From Syngnathus acus (Eukaryota > Chordata > Actinopteri > Syngnathiformes > Syngnathidae): a DNA stretch of 64,000 bases. The DNA is taken from the NCBI RefSeq assembly GCF_901709675.1, contig NC_051088.1:10132193-10196192 (forward strand), given 5' to 3'. The position numbers were made by a program, and so were the translations under genes. Below, piece by piece: positions 58,201 through 64,000 of the stretch; positions within the stretch are counted from its first letter, which is position 1, and each line of letters begins with the position of its first letter. The notes beneath the pieces are model-generated. The model did not search any database. It was not told where the DNA came from and saw only the letters and a list, made by a program, of their open reading frames with translations.

Positions 58201-59330
58201 ACACAAACTTTGCAGCAACACTTGTAGGCAGAAAATATAGCAATACTCATGGGCATATATTGTGTACTAAAAACTGATTGAAGGTTAGTGGCTCAACTCT
58301 TTGTATTATACGGAAGCATGAAATCATGATGTACAAACTGTTTTTCTGTAATTCTTTACATTCTTTTCAATTATGCTATTACCTTAGGTTTTTATAAAGT
58401 AAAAAAAAAAAAAAAAAAACGTTTTTCTTTTGTCATTGTTTCTTTTAGGGGGCTGCGCCAATTGCATTTGCCTTCATTTCAATGGTGTACTGTAAATTCC
58501 ATGTGTGTTCGTTTGGAGTTCCGAAAATTATGTCAGCCATTATGATCTGAATACTTGAGGAGAACAGCAAACAAGTAAGTCATTATCACTCATTTACAAA
58601 GGGCACACTTTTACTTTGACAAGTATTTTAGCATCTCCCGGATGTTTTAGTTTTGTCTGAGCTTAATGCTAACATACAATGCTAACAAACCTAGATCAAT
58701 GTTGCAGTCGTTATAGCTCCAATATTTGAACACAAACTTTGCAGCAACACTTGTAGGCAGAAAATATAGCAATACTCATGGGCAAATGTGTACTAAAAAC
58801 TGATTTGAAGGTTAGTGGCTCAACTCTTTGTATTATACTGAAGCATGAAATCATGATGTACAAACTGTTTTCTCTGTAGTTCTTTACATTCTTTTCAATT
58901 ATGCTATTACTGTAGGTTTTTAAAAAGTAAAAAAAAAAAAAAAAAAAATTTTTCTTTTGTCATTGTTTTTTTAGGGGGCTGCGCCAATTGCATTTGCCTT
59001 CATTTCAATGGTGTACTAGTAAATTCCATGTGTGTTCATTTGGAGTTCCGAAAGTTACGTCAGCCATTATGATCTGAATACTTGAGGAGAACAGCAAACA
59101 AGTAAGTCATTATCACTTGTTTACAGAGGTCACACTTACCGACAGGTATTTTAGCATCTCCCGGATGTTTTAGTTTTGTCTGAGCTTAATGCTAACATAC
59201 AATGCTAGATCAATGTTGCAGTCATAACACCAATATTTGAACACAAACTTTGCAGCAACACTTATAAGCAGAAAATATAACAATACTCACGCGCATATAT
59301 TATGAATTCTAAAAATTGATTGAAGCTTAG
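55290..59330 (+). repeat. Tandem array of 0.52-1.17 kb units with exon-like cassettes
   Basis: The first unit (about 55290-56455) is repeated almost exactly as 56456-57620 (period 1,166 bp, few differences). Then shorter units of about 520-535 bp follow, starting near 57621, 58150, 58680 and 59200, each beginning around AACAAACCTAGATCAATGTT. Each of five units holds a segment bounded by a pyrimidine-rich AG and AA|GTAAGT: 56229-56352, 57396-57519, 57927-58049, 58449-58574 and 58975-59101. The reading frame inside is not conserved among copies, so a protein exon is unlikely. A non-coding or 5' UTR exon is possible. Confidence 0.85.
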
Positions 59331-59639
59331 TGGCTCAACTATTTTGGTGGCTGCAAACTACCCAATACAGATATGACACAGTATGTGTAGAAAAGGTGAT
59401 GAATGCAAAGGTTGGTTAGCTTGATGCTAACGCATTATGGAAAACACCATCGACAAACACAACTAGTCTGTCATGTGCCTGCATCTGGTTGAAACTGCCT
59501 GCCCTGCCCTGCCCTCTCACTGGCCTGTGCCTGGGTAAAGCTATGACTTTATGCCTGCCCTCCTGGCCTATGCTTGGATAAGACCATGGCTGCCATGACC
59601 TGGATGATGCCATGATTCCCTGCCTGCCTAGCACCCGTC

Positions 59640-59845
59640 TCTTCTTTTATTTTTCTCATGTTGTCTTCCGTCCACTGGCTCCCCATAAAACAGCGCATAC
59701 ATTTCAAGATCCTTGTCACCACATACAAGGCCCTAAACAACCTTGTCCCCCCCCACCTGGCTGAACTCCTGCACCACTATACCCCCACCCGCCGACTCCG
59801 CTCTGCTGACACCAGCCTGCTCACCCCCACTACCTTGACCAAATA
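59640..59845 (+). mobile_element. LINE ORF2 C-terminal fragment
   Basis: The translation LSSVHWLPIKQRIHFKILVT followed by TYKALNNLVPPHLAELL is the conserved region after the reverse transcriptase domain of fish non-LTR retrotransposons. No catalytic domain is present. It is a truncated remnant that ends directly at the minisatellite. Confidence 0.8.
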
Positions 59846-62174
59846 GCGGACGCGCCTTGGATGCGCCTTGGATGCGCCTTGGAAGCACCTTGGAAGCACC
59901 TTGGATGAGCCTGGACGACGCCGGGACCGCCTTGGATGCGCCTTGGATGCGCCTTGGATGCGCCTTGGATGCGCCTTGGATGCGCCTTGGATGCGCCTTG
60001 GATGCGCCTTGGATGAGCTAGGACGACGCTGGAACCCCCTTGGTTGCGCCTGGACGACCGCCTTGGATGCGCCTTGCCTGCGCCTGGATGCTGGGATCAC
60101 CGTGTTTGCGCCTGGACGACGCCTGGACGACGCCTGGATGCGCCTTGGATGCGCCTTGGATGCGCCTTGGATGCGCCTTGGATGCGCCTTGGATGCGCCT
60201 TGGATGCGCCTTGGATGCTCCTGGACCACCATGGATGCCTTGCATGCGCGTGGACAACGCCGGGACCACCTTGGATGCGCCTGGTTGACGCCGGGACTGC
60301 CTTGGATGCGTCTGGACGTCTCCGGGACCGCCTTGTATGCGCCTGGACGACGCCGGGACTGCCTTGGATGCGACTTGGATGCGCATGGACGATGCCAGGA
60401 CCACCTTGGATGCGCCTGGATGATGCCGGGATCGCCTTCAATGCGCCTTGGATGCGCCTGGAAGATGCCGGGACCGCCTTAGATGCTTCTTGGATGCGCT
60501 ATGGATGCGCCTGGACGACACTGGGACAGACTTGAATGTGCCATGGATGCACCTGGACGACGCCGGGACCGCTTTGGATGTGCCTGGGCGACGCCGGGAC
60601 TGTCTTGGATGTGCCTGGGCGACGCCGGGACTGTCTTGGATGTGCCTGGACGACGCCGAGACCACCTTGCTTGCGCCCCGACGATGCCGGGACCGCTTTA
60701 AGTGCGCCTGGAGGACACCGAGGCACCTGGACGGCGCCTAAACGAAACCTGGATGATGCTGGGACTGCCTTGGATGCGCTTTGGATGCGCCTGGACGACG
60801 CTGAAACTGCCTTGGATGCGCCTGGACGACACTGGGACAGCCTTGGATGCGCATGGAAAACGCCGGGACCGCCTTTGATGCGCCTGGACGACGCTGGGAC
60901 CGCCTTGGATGCGCTTGGATGCGCTTGGACGATGTCGGGACCGCCTTGGATGCACCTGGATGACGCCGGGACCGCCTTGAATGCGCCTGCACAATGCCGA
61001 GACCGCCTTGAATGCGCCTGGATGACGCTGGGACCGCCTTGAATGCGCTTGGACAACGCCGAGACTGCCTTGGATGCGCCTGAACAACGCCTGGACAACC
61101 TTGGGCGCCTGAAGGAGGCCTGGACTGCCTTGGATACGCCTAGACGACGGCGGGACAGCCTTGGATGCGCGTTGGATGCGCCCTGCATGCGCCTGGATGC
61201 TGGGATCGCCTTGTTTGTGCCTGGACGACGCCTGGACTGCCTTGGATGCGTCTTGGATGCACCTTGGATGCACCTTGAATGCGCCTGGACGACGCCCTGA
61301 CCGCCTTGGGTGTGCCTGGACGACGCCGGGACTGCCTTGGATGCGCTTGGACGACGCCGGGACTACCTTGGATGTGCCTGGACAACGCTGAACCTCCTTC
61401 AATGTGCCTGGAAAACGCCACGACCGCCTTGGGTGCGCCTTAAATGCGCTTGGACGATGCCGGGACCTTCTTTGCTGCTCCTTGGATGTACCTGGACGAC
61501 ACCGGGACCGCTTTGGATTTGCCTGGACAACGCCGGGACCGCCTTGGATGCACCTGGAAGAAGTCGGGACCGCTTAGGATGCGCCTGGATGACGCCGGAA
61601 CCTCCTTGGATGCGCCTGAATGACGCCGGGACTGCCTTGGATTCGCCTGGACCGCGTCTGGACAACGCCGGGACTGCCTTGGATGCGCCTTCAATGTGCC
61701 TTGGATGCGCCTGGACGACGCCTGGACCGCCTTGGATGCACCTGGTTGACGTCAGGACTGCCTTGGATGCACCTGGGCGACGCCGGGACCGCCTTGGATG
61801 CGCCTTGGATGCGCCTTGGATGCGCCTGCTTGACGCCGGGACTGCCTTGGATTCGCCTAGACCGCCTTGGATGCGCCTGCACAACGCCGTGACCGCCTTG
61901 GATGCGCCTGGACGACGCTGGGACCGCCTTGTTGGCGCCTGGACGCCGCCGGGACCGCCTTGGATGCGCCTTGGATGCAACTGGACCACACTGGGACCGC
62001 CCCGTTTGCGCCTGGACGACGCTGGGACTGCCTTGGATGCACCTGGATGACGATGGGACTGCTTTGGGTGCGCCTCGACGATGCCGGGACTGCCTTGGAT
62101 GTGGCTTGGATGCGCCTGGATGATGCAGTGTCCGCCTTGCATGCGCCTGGACGACGCCCGGATCGCCTTGGATT
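59846..62174. repeat. GC-rich 11-bp / 31-bp minisatellite, first block
   Basis: Built from an 11-bp module CTTGGATGCGC and a 20-bp module CTGGACGACGCCGGGACCGC, which join as an 11+20 = 31-bp unit. Pure 11-bp runs occur at about 59860-60010 and 60130-60215. The rest is mostly 31-bp units with point changes. Neither module has a stop codon in any frame on either strand, so long ORFs (up to 281 codons) appear in several frames. These ORFs show a 31-residue period and no known domain, so they are treated as repeat artefacts. Confidence 0.93.
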
Positions 62175-62436
62175 CAAGATTCAAGAGTCTTTTATTCGCC
62201 ATGTTTGAGCGTGCCAAACAAGGAATTTGACTTCGGTAAATCACAGCCTCTGTTCAACATTTAGGTGACTAACAACACTCAGGACATGTGAAAAATGGCA
62301 AATATTCTCAAACATCCCCTGATCTTAAACTCCCAAAAGGGCAAGGAAAAACTCAAAACTCCAGCTAGGGGAAATGAGAAACCTTGAGAAGAGACCACAG
62401 ATGGGAAAGTCCCTCTTCCAGGATGACCAGGCTGCA
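62175..62436 (-). mobile_element. Retroelement fragment inserted in the minisatellite
   Basis: AAGAGTCTTTTATTCGCCAT, ACAAGGAATTTGACTTCGGT, and further on GACCACAGATGGGAAAG are words of a common fish LINE-type element. The tandem GATTCAAGATTCAAG at the left is probably its 3' tail read from the opposite strand. It interrupts the minisatellite, which resumes on both sides. Confidence 0.6.
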
Positions 62437-64000
62437 ATGTACCTTGGATGCACTTGGACGACGCCGGACTGCCTTGGATCCTCCTGGATGACGCCAAAAT
62501 TGCCTTGGATGCGCCTTAGATGCGCTTTGGATGCACCTGGACGACGCTGGGATCGCCTTGGTTGCGCCTGGACGACGCCAGGACTGCCTTGGATGCAACT
62601 TGCATGTTCCAGGACGACACCGGGACCCCTTTGGATGCGCCTGGACCACGCCGGGACCGCCTTGCATGCGCCTGGAGGCTGGGACAGCCTTGTTTGCGCC
62701 TGGACCACGCCGGGACTGCCTTGGATGCGCCTGGACGACGCTGGGACCGCCCTGGATTCGCTTGGAAGCTGGGACCGCCTTGTTTTTGCCTGGACGACGC
62801 CGGGACCGCCTTAGATGCGCCTTGGATGCACCTGGACAACGTCGGGACCGCCTTGGATGTGCCTGGACGACGCCGGGACTGCCTTGGATGCGCCTGGACG
62901 ACGCTGGGACCGCCCTGGATTCGCTTGGAAGCTGGGACCGCCTTGTTTTTGCCTGGACGACACCTGGACCGCCTTGGATGCGCCTTGGATGCAACTGGAC
63001 CACACAGGGACCGTCCCGTTTGCGCCTGGACGACGCCGGGACCGCCTTAGATGCGCCTTGGATGCACCTGGACAACGTCGGGACCGCCTTGGATGTGCCT
63101 GGACGATGCCGGGACTGCCTTGGATGCGCCTTGGATGCGCTTTGGATACACCTGGACGACGCTGGGACTGCCTTGGATCCACCTGGATGACGCTGGGACT
63201 ACTTTGGGTGCGCCTGGATGATGCCGGGACTGCCTTGGATGAGCCTTGGATGCGCCTGGACGACGCCAGGACCACCTTCGGTGCTCCTGGACAACGCCGG
63301 GACCGCCTTCGATGCGCCGGATGATGCCGGGATCGCCTTGCATGTGCCTGGACGCTTGAAACGCCTTGTTTGCGCCTGGAAGACACTGGGACTGCCTTGG
63401 ATGCGACTAGGATGCACCTGGACAACGCCAGGACAGCCTTGATTGCGCCTGAACAACGCCGGGACTGCTTTGGATGCGCCTTGGATGCGCCTGCATGACG
63501 CCAGGACTACCTTGGATGTACCTGGACCACACTGGGACCGCTTTGGATGTGCCTGGACAACGCCAGGACCGCCTTGGAAGGGCCTTGGATGCGCCTGGAC
63601 GAAGCCAGGACCACCTTCGGTGCTCGTGGACGACGCCGGGACCGCCTTCGATGCGCCGGATGATGCCGGGATCGCCTTGCATGTGCCTGGACGCTTGAAA
63701 CGCCTTGTTTGCGCCTGGAAGACACTGGGACTGCCTTGGATGCGACTAGGATGCACCTGGACAACGCCAGGACAGCCTTGATTGCGCCTGAACAACGCCG
63801 GGACTGCTTTGGATGCGCTCTGGATGCGCCTGCATGACGCCAGGACTACCTTGGATGTACCTGGACCACACTGGGACCGCTTTGGATGTGCCTGGACAAC
63901 GCCAGGAACCTCCTTGTATGCGCCTGCTTGACGCCGGGACTGCCTTGGATTCGCCTAGACCGCCTTGGATGCGCCTGCACAACGCCGTGACCGCCTTGGA
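62437..64000. repeat. GC-rich minisatellite, second block with higher-order repeat
   Basis: The same 31-bp unit continues to the window edge, so the array extends beyond. A 339-bp higher-order copy is clear: the segment from about 63255 recurs from about 63594 with few differences. A shorter higher-order repeat of 163 bp lies near 62716 and 62879. Confidence 0.93.

Noticed and set aside
59868-63982. Many long ORFs on both strands (up to 281 codons), e.g. minus 61399-62244 and plus 61310-62050
   Set aside because: They follow from a stop-free tandem repeat. They occur in several frames at once, have no known domain, and their translation is a 31-residue periodic string.

Overview
This window is vertebrate nuclear DNA, most likely from a ray-finned (teleost) fish. 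Genes are split into many short exons with GT-AG introns. The spacers hold (AC)n and (GGAT)n microsatellites and the tRNA-derived fish SINE that ends in GGATGGATGG. The gene order cacna1d - chdh - il17rb - actr8 - selenok matches the conserved order around human CACNA1D on 3p21. The species cannot be named from the sequence alone.

Layout. (1) 5-24214, plus strand: 3' nine-tenths of an L-type calcium channel alpha-1 gene (Cav1.3, cacna1d), from the repeat I S3-S4 region to the C-terminal PDZ-type tail, with 44 exon positions including two mutually exclusive exon pairs and one 25-codon cassette exon. (2) 28754-32570, minus: choline dehydrogenase, 9 exons, 629 residues. (3) 34316-38259, plus: an IL-17 receptor B-like gene, 10 exons, 423 residues, with a short ectodomain. 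(4) 38957-42576, plus: actr8, 13 exons, 639 residues. (5) 43657-45083, minus: selenok, 4 exons, with an in-frame UGA for selenocysteine. (6) 46547-49947, minus: a LEM-domain inner-nuclear-membrane protein of the emerin/LAP2 kind, 11 exons, 383 residues. (7) 51007-52595, minus: a small two-exon gene whose protein carries only the helix-turn-helix of a Tc1-type transposase, apparently domesticated. (8) 52600-64000: no recognised conserved gene. It holds hAT-like remnants, a 51-bp palindrome, a tandem array (55290-59330) whose units carry an exon-like cassette, a LINE fragment, and over 4 kb of GC-rich 11-bp/31-bp minisatellite whose consensus has no stop codon in any of the six frames.

The genes are unrelated in function: membrane calcium entry, mitochondrial choline oxidation, cytokine signalling, INO80 chromatin remodelling, ER selenoprotein and nuclear envelope. 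They are linked by ancient synteny, not by a pathway. chdh and il17rb are divergent (head to head, 1.7 kb apart). actr8 and selenok converge tail to tail. Exon borders were set by hand from splice consensus, reading-frame continuity and remembered family proteins. For every complete gene the exon lengths sum to a multiple of three.
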